DNA of 32,390 nt, from contig CANPIM010000039.1 of assembly GCA_947574135.1 (NCBI GenBank), forward strand, positions 1 to 32,390. The letters run 5' to 3'. The stretch is from an uncultured Lachnospiraceae bacterium (GTDB lineage: Bacteria > Bacillota > Clostridia > Lachnospirales > Lachnospiraceae). Each line of letters starts with the position of its first letter. Position 1 is the first letter of the stretch. The position numbers and the translations under genes are program-made. Positions 7,532-15,778 of this stretch are shown piece after piece. Under the pieces are notes generated by a model. The model saw only the letters and a program-made list of their open reading frames with translations. It had not been told where the DNA came from and did no database searches.

Positions 7532-8227
7532 CTACTTCACCTCCCTGCGCTTGCGAAAGTTCTGAATAAACAGAATGGACAAAAGCATCCGCATCATATA
7601 CATCATGGAACGGGAAAGGTTCAGATAGCTCTCCCCGGCCTGACGCTCGTCCATCTCCACCTGGACCTCCGCAATGGTGGCTCCCTGCTTTAGCAGGTAG
7701 GAAATGGTATCCGGCTCCGGCCCATAGTTCATATTCAGGGCAAACTCCCCGATCATTTTCCGGTTAAACACCCGCATACCGGAGGTGGGATCCTTGACCT
7801 TCTTTCCGGTGGTCATACGGGTGGCCACGGAGATGAGATTACTCCCCAGCATCCGCAGGCTTTTGGGCTTTTTTTTCGTCACAAAGCGGGAACCGATGAC
7901 AATATCATAGCCCTCCTGTATCTTGTCTACCATGGCCTCAATAAATTCCGGCCGGTGCTGACCGTCCCCGTCAAACTGCAGGGCATAGTCATAGCCCTTT
8001 CGGTAGGCGTATTTTAAACCGGTCTGAAAGGCTCCCGCAAGCCCAAGGTTCACCGGCAAATCCAAAAATTCATAGCCCCTCTGCCTGCAAATCTCCGCAG
8101 TATTGTCGGAAGAGCCGTCGTTTACGATGATATAATCATACTTGGGATAATGCTCCCGCAAATTGTCAATCACCCGCTCAATGCTGGCTTCCTCATTGAA
8201 CGCCGGGATGATAATCAGACACTTCAT
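7532..8227 (-). CDS. DPM1-like GT2 glycosyltransferase without C-terminal membrane anchors
   Basis: A 231-residue GT-A fold protein starting MKCLIIIPAFNEEASIERVI. It has IIVNDGSSDNT near 33-43 and the metal/donor motif FDGDGQH at 85-91. It resembles dolichyl-phosphate-mannose synthase type enzymes, which put a single sugar on a polyprenyl phosphate. Unlike the second such gene in this locus it lacks two long membrane segments and ends in one moderately hydrophobic helix and KRRE. Membrane association probably depends on DUF2304, encoded immediately downstream. I chose the ATG at 8225-8227 (GGAG 8 nt upstream) rather than one 12 codons earlier without a good site. It is the first gene after the promoter at 8282-8310. 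Confidence 0.9.
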   Translation of the reverse strand: MKCLIIIPAFNEEASIERVIDNLREHYPKYDYIIVNDGSSDNTAEICRQRGYEFLDLPVNLGLAGAFQTGLKYAYRKGYDYALQFDGDGQHRPEFIEAMVDKIQEGYDIVIGSRFVTKKKPKSLRMLGSNLISVATRMTTGKKVKDPTSGMRVFNRKMIGEFALNMNYGPEPDTISYLLKQGATIAEVQVEMDERQAGESYLNLSRSMMYMMRMLLSILFIQNFRKRREVK

Positions 8228-8281
8228 AAATTCTTCTCCATGTTTCTCCAGTCTCCGGGCCATACCCGCACCCTTCTTGAG

Positions 8282-8310
8282 ATTGTATCATCTTTCCTTT
8301 TTGATTGCAA
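8282..8310 (-). promoter_or_regulatory. Internal sigma-A type promoter of the glycan locus
   Basis: On the minus strand, TTGCAA (8305-8310) and TACAAT (8282-8287) are separated by exactly 17 nt. This places a transcription start near 8275, about 48 nt before the ATG of the DPM1-like GT2. I see no terminator in the 109-nt gap, so transcription from the fucokinase gene can probably also read through. Confidence 0.7.
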
Positions 8311-8336
8311 ATTTTTCTCATTCTAGAAAATATTTC

Positions 8337-9083
8337 CTATTTTCTCACAAACTGTCCCAACACCCGCAGCGTGCGGCACACATCCGTAAATGCTGGAAAG
8401 GAAACACCGTTTTCCCTTAGGGCCCGATGCCCCTCCTTCAGGCCCTCCAAATAGGCTCTCAGGCTGTTGGTGCTGGTGCCTCCGTGGGACATGTAGATAA
8501 GCACCTCCGGCAAATAGGAGAGCCGCACCTTCTGATCCTTTAAAATCCGGATCATAAACTCATAGTCCGCGGATATGCGGTAATCCGTCTTATAATATCC
8601 GTAGGTCTCATAGACCTGGCGCCTGAGATACAGGGTGGGATGTCCCGGCATCCAGCCATAGCGGATATTTCCCTGGCCCTGCTGCCATTTGCGCACAATG
8701 GTGTCCCCATTCATATAGTAGAGATCCCCGTGAACCCCGTCAGTGCCCTCCCGCTCCATAATCTCCACCATATGGCTCAAGACCTTGGGGTGGGCATACC
8801 GGTCAAAGCAGCAGCCCAGAATATCCCCGGTGGCCATGCGAAAGCCCTTGTTCAGGGCATCGTAAATCCCCTTGTCCGGCTCGGAGATCCACCGCAGCCG
8901 ATCCCCAAACCGTTCCCGGGCCTCTTCAATCACCTCCAGGGTATGATCCCGGGAAGCGCCGTCCACAATAATATACTCAATGTTTTTATAGTCCTGGTTC
9001 CAAATCTCCTGCATAATCCGCCGCAGATTCTCCCCGTCGTTGTAGGTAGCCGTCACAATGGACACCTTTTTCTCCTGGTTCAT
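8337..9083 (-). CDS. GT2 family glycosyltransferase (WcaA-like) with an altered DXD region
   Basis: A 248-residue GT-A protein. The N-terminus VSIVTATYNDGENL, IIVDGASRDHT (38-48) and SEPDKGIYDALNKG (67-80) are typical of the WcaA/colanic-acid GT2 group. After ATGDILG the expected Asn/Ala-Ser-Asp-Asp metal-binding residues are replaced by CCFDRYAHP (91-99), so the DXD motif is absent or reduced to one Asp. The codons read cleanly and neighbouring frames do not restore the motif. The later part (PGHPTLYLRRQVYE, ISADYEFMIRILKD) is normal. Start and upstream stop overlap as ATGA (9080-9083), so it is coupled to the GT4 gene. It probably adds a sugar to the same lipid-linked oligosaccharide as the GT4, unless the altered motif makes it inactive. 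Confidence 0.88.
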   Translation of the reverse strand: MNQEKKVSIVTATYNDGENLRRIMQEIWNQDYKNIEYIIVDGASRDHTLEVIEEARERFGDRLRWISEPDKGIYDALNKGFRMATGDILGCCFDRYAHPKVLSHMVEIMEREGTDGVHGDLYYMNGDTIVRKWQQGQGNIRYGWMPGHPTLYLRRQVYETYGYYKTDYRISADYEFMIRILKDQKVRLSYLPEVLIYMSHGGTSTNSLRAYLEGLKEGHRALRENGVSFPAFTDVCRTLRVLGQFVRK

Positions 9084-10297
9084 AGGTTCTCCTTAAGCTC
9101 CCGGTACAATTCCACATACTCCCGAAATCTGTCATATTTGTCATAGTGCAGGGCCTGCTGCCGGCAGGCCTCCCTGGACAACGGCTGCCCTCGAAGCTCC
9201 CGGACAGCTTTTATAAGCCCCTCCTTATCCCCCTTTGGCACTATCCGCCCGCAGGTATCCCCTACGGACTCCACGCTTCCTCCTGTGGCAAAGGTGATCA
9301 CAGGGGTGCCGCAGGCTAAGGCCTCCAGATTGGTGGTGGGAAAATTGTCCTCCAGGGTGGCGTTTACATACACATCCGCCATGGCATAATACCGGGCCAG
9401 CTCCTCCACGCTGTCAGTCCGGGCCAGGCCTAAGATTCCCTCTGGCAAATTTTTAAGCTTTTTTTTGTCCAGACCAATAAGAATCACCTGAAATTCCGCC
9501 CCCAGCTCCCGGGCCAGCTCCACAAAATAGGGGTAGCCCTTTCGCTCCTCCCACATATTGGCCACCCCCAGGACAATATATTTCTCTCCCAGTCCCAGTC
9601 TGCGCCGCAGCCCTTCCCCGTCCGCCTCCGGGGAAAACTGTTTTAGATCAATGCCGTTGTGAATCACCCGGACGGGATACTCCTTTAAAAAGGACTCCTT
9701 CACCAGCCCCATAAGCCACCGGGAGGGCGTCACCAGGGTCATATGGGGGATAGGGTGCTCTCCAAGCATCCCCTTTTTTCTCTGGTAATTATTTCGGGAA
9801 TTATCCCGAAACAGGGCATAAGGATAGGCGCTCCGGTGTAAGGCACATTTCTCACAGCCGGTTTTCCACTTCTCACACCCTACGTAATCAAAATAGGCAC
9901 AGTGTCCCGTAAAGGCCCAGCAGTCATGAAGCGTCCACACCACCGGCTTTCCCGCCTGGCGAAGATACCAGAACATTTGTTCTGTGTCCAGGTAAAAGCC
10001 GTGGAGATTGTGGAGATGGATCACATCCGGGTCATAGGCCCGGATCCCCTCAATGAGCCGGCCGGTCTGTTTTCGAGAGGCAAAACCATGCTCTCCCCTG
10101 AAAAAGGTGTGGAGCACATGGATTCCCATATCTTTGTTGGTGCCAAACCTCCAGGCCTCCACCCCGGGAGGAGCGCTTCGCCGGCCATAGGCAATGAGGC
10201 ACTCCTCCCCCGCCTGCTCCAGGGCATGGCTGATATCCACCGTGATCCGCCCCACACTTCCGTTGCCACAGACGGTATTGATCTGCAGAACCTTCAT
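9080..10297 (-). CDS. GT4 family glycosyltransferase (GT-B fold)
   Basis: A 405-residue retaining transferase of the GT4 group. The N-terminal domain starts MKVLQINTVCGNGSVGRITV and has HLHNLHGFYL (94-103). A cysteine-rich insert, HCAYFDYVGCEKW continuing to a CxxC near residue 148, is also found in the WcaC-like branch. The donor domain has VIHNGIDLKQF, then NATLEDNFPTTNLEALACG with the E-x7-E signature that binds the nucleotide sugar. The ATG at 10295-10297 has AGGAGG upstream. It lies 37 nt after the fucokinase/GDP-fucose pyrophosphorylase gene and overlaps the next GT2 gene by 4 nt. Linkage and donor are unknown. Confidence 0.92.
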   Translation of the reverse strand: MKVLQINTVCGNGSVGRITVDISHALEQAGEECLIAYGRRSAPPGVEAWRFGTNKDMGIHVLHTFFRGEHGFASRKQTGRLIEGIRAYDPDVIHLHNLHGFYLDTEQMFWYLRQAGKPVVWTLHDCWAFTGHCAYFDYVGCEKWKTGCEKCALHRSAYPYALFRDNSRNNYQRKKGMLGEHPIPHMTLVTPSRWLMGLVKESFLKEYPVRVIHNGIDLKQFSPEADGEGLRRRLGLGEKYIVLGVANMWEERKGYPYFVELARELGAEFQVILIGLDKKKLKNLPEGILGLARTDSVEELARYYAMADVYVNATLEDNFPTTNLEALACGTPVITFATGGSVESVGDTCGRIVPKGDKEGLIKAVRELRGQPLSREACRQQALHYDKYDRFREYVELYRELKENL

Positions 10298-10334
10298 GCT
10301 CCGCCTCCTTTTTTCTGCCCGCTTCCCTTTTCTC

Positions 10335-13300
10335 TCAAATCAACTCGCAGTCCCAGACCTCCACGCCGCTGTCCTGAAACACCTCGTGAATACGCCGGCG
10401 CAGCTCCTCTTTGGTACAGCCCTTTTTCAACACAGCCTGTAAAAAGCCGCCCCCGCCGGCGCCGCAGATCATCCGCCCGTCTAGTAGCTCCTCACAGCTT
10501 AAGAAAATCTGCTCAATACAGGTATTGCTACAGCCCTTATCCAGCCGCTTGGACAGCTCCCAGTGCTCCTCCATCAGCCTGGCAAAGGCGTCGATATCTC
10601 CCTTCTCCAGCTCAAAGCGCATAAGCACTGCCTTTCGCTGAATCTCATAGAGCACCTCAATGGAATTGGGGCTGGAGCCAATATAGCCTCCCACCACATC
10701 CCGCAAAAGATTTCGGGCCAGCCTTCGCTGTCCTGTGTAGATCAGCACAAACCGCTCCTTTAGCTCCTCAAGGGCCGCCTCCGGAATCTCCAGGTGCTCC
10801 ACCTGAATCTCCTGCAAAAGTCCGGGCCGGGTGTGAGCCAGCTTAATTCCCTCTGTGAGTCCTCCCACCTGATCCTGCCAGCCGCCGCCGGTGCTCATAA
10901 ACTGCTCCATACACAGCACATAGCTGTACAAGTCGTTTTCCGTGACCTCTTTTCCCATATATTGAAAGATTCCCTTGACGCAGCCCCCGGCCAGAATGCT
11001 GCTGGTGCCAAGGCCGGAGCCCCTGGGAATGCCAATGACCTCTGTGTTGAGATACAGCCCGCCTCCCAGCCGCTGATATACGGCCTCCATGGCTGCCTTT
11101 CCCCCTTGTTCTCCCGTCTCCAAACCGGCCTTTCCCTCCCCTGCGGGCATGGGAATCACCCCGCAGGTGAGAAGCGCTGCCTTGTGAAGGGCAAAGGGAT
11201 CAAAGGGATCGTGACAGCTTTGCAGCTCTCCTATATCCGTAAACTCTCGGTACGCCCCGGAATCCGTACTGGACAGGGCGATGCAGGGCTTACTAAGGTG
11301 GCGCAGCGTCACCACCACCGGCAAGATTCCCTTTAGCTTCACCGCCCCGTTCAGCACCGTTCCTCCGTGCTCATTGCAGTAGGGAGGCGTATCCGACCAG
11401 CCGCCCCCAAAGTTTACCCGCACAGGGAGGCGCACAACAACCTCCTGCTCCTGACCTTCCCGGCAGAGCCTTTGGGCCTGTCCGCCTATGCTGGCCTCAT
11501 AGAGGCTGTCACACAGGTACCCGAAGCATTTATTTTCCAAATCCTCGCTGACGGTCCCCTCTGTCATGCGGGAAAGATAGTAATACAGGCGCATACGGAC
11601 AGGAAAGGGCTCCTCTGCTGCCATGTTCAGCAGGCGCTCCACCTGCACAGGGGTAATCCCCTGGGTCCCAAACACCCCCCGGGCCTCCTCCACACTGTCC
11701 CGCCGCTCCAGAGCCCGAATAAACCGGGCGATGCGCACCTGGCTGTTTAGCTTCTTCTGCCAGGCCAGAATCTCCCGGGTGTCCGCCTGATTGAAGCTTT
11801 CGTATAGGCTCATCCGCTCCAGAGCCCGGTATTTCTCCACAGAGGCCGCCCAGGAGGCTCCCCGACCGCCGAAAGCAACGTCCTTTCTCGCAGCCCGGGC
11901 AAGCTCACACACCAGCATGGCGGCCTCCACCGCCTCCTCAATGGTATCACAGACCGGATAGAGCCCTGCCGACCACAGGGTGTGCTCCTTCCCGGCCCAA
12001 ACCTGCTGTGGCGTAAGACCGCAGCCCGTCAAAAAGTCTGGAAGTGTAGTGCCCAAAAAGGAGGTTTTCTCCTCCAGAGATCCCTTGGGATTGTCCTGGA
12101 TCCCGTAGACCCGCACCACAAACCGTCCGTTTTTAAGCTTGAGCCCGTGAAAGACCGTCCTGTCGGGAAGCTTCTCTCCCCGCAGGGTCACCCCGGATAC
12201 CACACAGCGCTCTCCCACCCGGGTGCCCCGGTAAATATAGCTGTCCTCTATATAGGAGGAGGCCGGTGTCCAGGTATCCCGTTCAATATAGCTGTTGCTG
12301 TAGGCGCAGGAGCCCGGGGTTTCCTCCACTCCCAGGATCTGTCCCTTCCAGTCCAGAAACTCATAATTGTCGATTTCCTCTGTCATAAGGCGCAGGAGCT
12401 CTCCTGTGGTGCCAAAATGAATAAACTGGGCGGGAGACAGGCAGATAAGCCGCATCTGGAAGGGGGAAAGCACCCGCCACAGCTCCCGGCGACAGGCATC
12501 CAGCTCAGGGCAAAAGCTTCCCTCCGCCTTCTCCTTTAAATACTGTTCAAAGGTAGACTGACTGGCCAGGGGATACAGAAAATCCCCGTAAAAGCTTACC
12601 CGGGCCTTGTCATTGACAAAGCGGGCAAACCGCTCCGGCGTCACCTGTCCGTTTTCGCTGATGAGGCTAAACAGCGCCCGCAAAAGCTCTCCGTCCAGCA
12701 TCACTGCTCCGGTGTCCAGATCCACGTTTCCCTGGGCATTCACCGCTCCCAGGGCCCGAAGCTTATCTATGCTCTGCTTGTGGAGAAACTGCCCTACATT
12801 TCCCTTCGCATCAGCCAAAAACACCCCGTGATCCTTCCCGGTTTCCACCGGCTCCTTGATAGAGATCGCCGCCGCCCCATGGAAGGAAAAATCAATTTGC
12901 AAAGGATTCAGCAAAAGCAACACATCTCCCGACAGCACCAGCATGCCCTCCCGAAACCGGGCCGGCATACCGGCCATGCCAATCATAAGCTCGTCAAAGA
13001 GGGTGGATCGCCGCCCGTCCGGCAGCTCTCTGGGCACCGGGGAAAACAGCTTGCCACAGGCGGAATACTGGGGCACCCGCTTGGAATCTCCCCCGGAGTG
13101 GATCACCAGTATCCGCTTTCCTGCAAAGCAGTCCTCCTCCCCGGACTGTTCCCAAATATATTTCAGCACATGAAAGGTAGCTCCCCCGGAGCCCACCCGC
13201 TTTCCCTCCGGATCCGGCAGCACCCCATAATGGGTCCCGGCCGGCAGAAAGCCCTGGTCCAGCCGTAGCTTCAGCTGCTCCCGGTAGGCTAAGGCCTGCT

Positions 13301-13433
13301 CCTCGTTGGAGGCTGTCAAAATCACATAGTCCCAGTGGACAAAATATTTTTTTCGCAGAGAGCGCTCATAATCACTCCATGCGTCCTGATAGCTTTGGCG
13401 CAAAAACAGATTCTTTAATTTCTGGGGTTTCAT
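10335..13433 (-). CDS. fkp: Bifunctional L-fucokinase / L-fucose-1-phosphate guanylyltransferase (Fkp type)
   Basis: A 1032-residue two-domain enzyme, close in length to Bacteroides Fkp (about 950) and plant FKGP (about 1055). The N-terminal half is the pyrophosphorylase, with THYGVLPDPEGKRVGSGGAT at 67-86. The C-terminal part is a GHMP kinase: RVNFGGGWSDTPPYCNEHGG, the ATP loop PRGSGLGTSSILAGG from about 803, and GAGGGGFL near 990. It phosphorylates free L-fucose and converts the product with GTP to GDP-fucose, so fucose can be salvaged without the de novo Gmd/Fcl route, which is absent here. The ATG at 13431-13433 has AGGAG 5 nt upstream. A fucosyltransferase-like gene is divergent 81 bp away and a GT4 gene follows. 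Preference for a related sugar such as D-arabinose or D-glycero-D-manno-heptose cannot be excluded by eye. Confidence 0.92.
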   Translation of the reverse strand: MKPQKLKNLFLRQSYQDAWSDYERSLRKKYFVHWDYVILTASNEEQALAYREQLKLRLDQGFLPAGTHYGVLPDPEGKRVGSGGATFHVLKYIWEQSGEEDCFAGKRILVIHSGGDSKRVPQYSACGKLFSPVPRELPDGRRSTLFDELMIGMAGMPARFREGMLVLSGDVLLLLNPLQIDFSFHGAAAISIKEPVETGKDHGVFLADAKGNVGQFLHKQSIDKLRALGAVNAQGNVDLDTGAVMLDGELLRALFSLISENGQVTPERFARFVNDKARVSFYGDFLYPLASQSTFEQYLKEKAEGSFCPELDACRRELWRVLSPFQMRLICLSPAQFIHFGTTGELLRLMTEEIDNYEFLDWKGQILGVEETPGSCAYSNSYIERDTWTPASSYIEDSYIYRGTRVGERCVVSGVTLRGEKLPDRTVFHGLKLKNGRFVVRVYGIQDNPKGSLEEKTSFLGTTLPDFLTGCGLTPQQVWAGKEHTLWSAGLYPVCDTIEEAVEAAMLVCELARAARKDVAFGGRGASWAASVEKYRALERMSLYESFNQADTREILAWQKKLNSQVRIARFIRALERRDSVEEARGVFGTQGITPVQVERLLNMAAEEPFPVRMRLYYYLSRMTEGTVSEDLENKCFGYLCDSLYEASIGGQAQRLCREGQEQEVVVRLPVRVNFGGGWSDTPPYCNEHGGTVLNGAVKLKGILPVVVTLRHLSKPCIALSSTDSGAYREFTDIGELQSCHDPFDPFALHKAALLTCGVIPMPAGEGKAGLETGEQGGKAAMEAVYQRLGGGLYLNTEVIGIPRGSGLGTSSILAGGCVKGIFQYMGKEVTENDLYSYVLCMEQFMSTGGGWQDQVGGLTEGIKLAHTRPGLLQEIQVEHLEIPEAALEELKERFVLIYTGQRRLARNLLRDVVGGYIGSSPNSIEVLYEIQRKAVLMRFELEKGDIDAFARLMEEHWELSKRLDKGCSNTCIEQIFLSCEELLDGRMICGAGGGGFLQAVLKKGCTKEELRRRIHEVFQDSGVEVWDCELI

Positions 13434-13452
13434 AGCCGCTCCTTTTATCCCT

Positions 13453-13480
13453 TTTCATTTTCCCCTGCCTGTGGTAAAAT
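13453..13480 (+). promoter_or_regulatory. Predicted promoter of the fucosyltransferase-like gene
   Basis: In the 81-bp divergent gap the plus strand has TTTCAT (13453-13458), 16 nt, then TAAAAT (13475-13480) preceded by TGG, which makes an extended -10. The predicted start is about 28 nt before the ATG at 13515. I could not find an equally clear promoter for fkp on the other strand. Confidence 0.5.
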
Positions 13481-13514
13481 ACGTAAAACAACCTACAGAA
13501 AGGCAGAGAATACT

Positions 13515-14300
13515 ATGCTAATCATACAACCTTCCGGCGGTTTATGCAATAGAATGCGGGTGATAAATTCTGCAAGGGTTTTGGCGGCCCGGCGAAAAGA
13601 GCCTCTTCTGGTGCTCTGGTACGCCTGCCAGGAGCTGAACTGCTCCTTTCAAGACTTATTTTTGCCCGTAAAGGATTTTACTATCCTCAATATCCGTTCC
13701 TTAAAGGATCCCCGCAAGCTTTTCTATCAGCTCCGGGCCCGGCAGCGCCTGGGCAACGACGATATTTTAAACCATAAAACGGACGGGGTTCTCCATGAGG
13801 ACTTCTACGCCTCCCTGAAGGACCCGGTCTATATTTTTACCTGGGAGCACTTTTATCCCTCCTCAGATTACAGCTGCTATGTGCCCACAATCGACCTGCA
13901 AAAGCGCATAGACACCATGACGGCCTCCTTTGGCCCCCGGTGCGTGGGCGTTCATATCCGGCGCACGGACAATGCCGTCTCCATGGGAAAGAGCACCACA
14001 AAGCAGTTTGTGGCCCTTATGAAAGCGGAGCTTCTCGCCCAACCAGAGACCTGCTTCTTTCTGGCCACCGATGATATGGAGGAGGAGCGCCGGCTGCGGG
14101 AGATCTTTCCTGGAAAAATTCTCAGCAACGAAACCCGCACCCTGGAACGGGATTCCCTCACCGGCATGCACGACGCCCTTCTGGATCTATTTTGCCTGGC
14201 TGCCACAAAAAAGCTTATCGGAAGCTACTGGAGCTCCTTTACGGACATTGCCGCGGATATGGGGGGCATAGAGAAGGTGATTGCCGGGGAAGATACCTAG
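13515..14300 (+). CDS. Putative fucosyltransferase (HxRRxD motif, GT11/GT23-like)
   Basis: A 261-residue protein starting MLIIQPSGGLCNRMRVINSA, similar to the GGLGNQM-type donor loop of GT11 and the GGxxNxx loop of NodZ/FUT8. It has VGVHIRRTDNA with HIRRTD at 147-152; the HxRR motif is shared by alpha-1,2-, alpha-1,6- and protein O-fucosyltransferases, where the Arg binds GDP-fucose. The C-terminal GSYWSSFTDIAADMGG (236-251) matches the third conserved motif of these families. It is divergent from the GDP-fucose-producing gene, which strongly supports fucose as donor. The ATG has only a weak AAAGG upstream. It ends in a CTAG shared with the convergent neighbour's stop. The exact GT family and linkage are uncertain; it is shorter than most GT11 enzymes (about 290). 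Confidence 0.75.
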   Translation: MLIIQPSGGLCNRMRVINSARVLAARRKEPLLVLWYACQELNCSFQDLFLPVKDFTILNIRSLKDPRKLFYQLRARQRLGNDDILNHKTDGVLHEDFYASLKDPVYIFTWEHFYPSSDYSCYVPTIDLQKRIDTMTASFGPRCVGVHIRRTDNAVSMGKSTTKQFVALMKAELLAQPETCFFLATDDMEEERRLREIFPGKILSNETRTLERDSLTGMHDALLDLFCLAATKKLIGSYWSSFTDIAADMGGIEKVIAGEDT

Positions 14301-15097
14301 AGGCCGGCTCCCTGAAATCTTCCGTATACATTGCCGTCCACATAGATGGTGTGCCCGCCCAACATTTCCCCGTCGCTGTACCAGAACCGGAAATTGCCCC
14401 CGGGCTTTGCCAAAATATCGTTGAGCCAGAGAGAGGCCAAAAAGGCTTCCCGGGAGAGCTTTTCCTCACCCTCCTTGAGCCACTGGCTGTTTTTCTTATC
14501 CAACAGCTGATCCGCCGCATAGGCGGCTGCGGCTTCCATCCAGAATTCCAGATTTGCCATGAGAATTCGGGCCGTCTCCAGGGCCAGCTCCAGCCGCTCC
14601 TCCTGGCTTTCAATGGTTAGTTGCACCTCACTGCCCGACTGATGAAGCGTCTGCTCATAGAAGCCTGTGGCCCGGTTCAAGCAAAACCGGCCCAGAACTT
14701 CATCCTCATAGTAGACCGGCTCCTGCTGCTTTCTGCCAATCTCCTGCATCTCTACATCCGTGCAGAAGCTCTCCAGCACCTCCTCCAGCCAAAAGCCCCC
14801 GGCAATCTCCCGCACCTTAAGGCGCACCACGGACTCCTTTTTCACCATCCGCTGCATCCATTTAAGCTTCTCGTCGTCCACCTCCAGCATCAGCCTTTTA
14901 GGCTCCTCATGCACGGGCGCGCTGGGCTCCGAGAGCCGCCAGGCTGTGAGCATAATGCCGGCCATCCACATGCTCTCCCCGGAGCCCCGGTTTCCCGTCA
15001 CGCCCTCAGGCCCGGTCACTGCCACAATCTGCAAAATTCTTCCCTGCTCCCCGGTCTCCTCTATTTCTCTCTTAAACAAACGCTCAAACAATCCCAT
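14297..15097 (-). CDS. DUF2262-containing protein
   Basis: A 266-residue soluble protein. The C-terminal 110 residues (LLDKKNSQWLKEGEEKLS, then FRFWYSDGEMLGGHTIYVDG) match what I know of DUF2262, a domain without assigned function. The N-terminal half is acidic, with a possible DUF2314-like or unrelated domain I cannot name. The ATG (15095-15097) has GGAGG just upstream and starts 3 nt after the stop of the DUF1461 gene, so the two form an operon. The gene converges on the fucosyltransferase-like gene and both stop codons share the tetranucleotide CTAG. No link to glycan synthesis is evident. Confidence 0.75.
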   Translation of the reverse strand: MGLFERLFKREIEETGEQGRILQIVAVTGPEGVTGNRGSGESMWMAGIMLTAWRLSEPSAPVHEEPKRLMLEVDDEKLKWMQRMVKKESVVRLKVREIAGGFWLEEVLESFCTDVEMQEIGRKQQEPVYYEDEVLGRFCLNRATGFYEQTLHQSGSEVQLTIESQEERLELALETARILMANLEFWMEAAAAYAADQLLDKKNSQWLKEGEEKLSREAFLASLWLNDILAKPGGNFRFWYSDGEMLGGHTIYVDGNVYGRFQGAGL

Positions 15098-15100
15098 AGG

Positions 15101-15751
15101 TTACCTCCCGGCCTTTTTCCTGAAATTAAGCCTCCCATAGACCAGGCCGCATACCAGGCTTCCCAGCACAATCCCGCCTAAAATCATACACGCACAGTGA
15201 AGAAAAAAGGTGTCCGGCAGCATGCGGATCACCGGATCGTAGGCGGCGTCAAAGAGCCAGTAATCGTTGTCAAAGGCAAGCTGATGAAACATGACAAAGG
15301 CCTTGTCCCAATTTATGGCAACCAAAGCCCCCACCCCGACGGGAAGAGCTACCGCCAGAATGGCCGTATATTTCAGAAATCCGTATTCCTTCCTCCGAAA
15401 AAACCACACAATCCCACACAATCCCAAAAGCCCGCTGCCTATCCCAAGATATTTAAACAAATCAAAAATATCCTTCACCTCTTGGAAATGAATCTGTCCC
15501 TCCTGAGACTGGGGCAGGGTGGGAAACGTCAGGAGCCCCTTCTCCCACTGCATATTATAATCAATCAAGGCGTCATAATTCAGCCGGATCTCCTCCTCGG
15601 TCATTCCGCTCTGCTCTGATATATCCAGGGCTTTTATGTCATGATAGTAGAGAGGCCGGAAGGCCAGGGTCACAATCACAGAGGCAGAGATAATAAAAAA
15701 GGTAAGGATAAGGGCTAAAAGGATGTGAAAAAACGTTTTCTGGGGCTTCAT
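15101..15751 (-). CDS. TIGR01906/DUF1461 integral membrane protein
   Basis: A 216-residue protein with four predicted membrane segments: residues about 8-30, 105-120, 125-147 and 183-207. Between the first two lies an outside loop starting LAFRPLYYHDIKALDIS. AFDNDYWLFDAAYDPVIRMLPDTFF before the last helix is characteristic of the TIGR01906/DUF1461 family found in Clostridia and Lactobacillales. Its function is unknown. The ATG at 15749-15751 has GGGAG 5 nt upstream and the promoter at 15779-15807 lies directly ahead. It is co-transcribed with the DUF2262 gene. Confidence 0.88.
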   Translation of the reverse strand: MKPQKTFFHILLALILTFFIISASVIVTLAFRPLYYHDIKALDISEQSGMTEEEIRLNYDALIDYNMQWEKGLLTFPTLPQSQEGQIHFQEVKDIFDLFKYLGIGSGLLGLCGIVWFFRRKEYGFLKYTAILAVALPVGVGALVAINWDKAFVMFHQLAFDNDYWLFDAAYDPVIRMLPDTFFLHCACMILGGIVLGSLVCGLVYGRLNFRKKAGR

Positions 15752-15778
15752 AGGGTCTCCCTTCTGTTCTTTCTGCCA

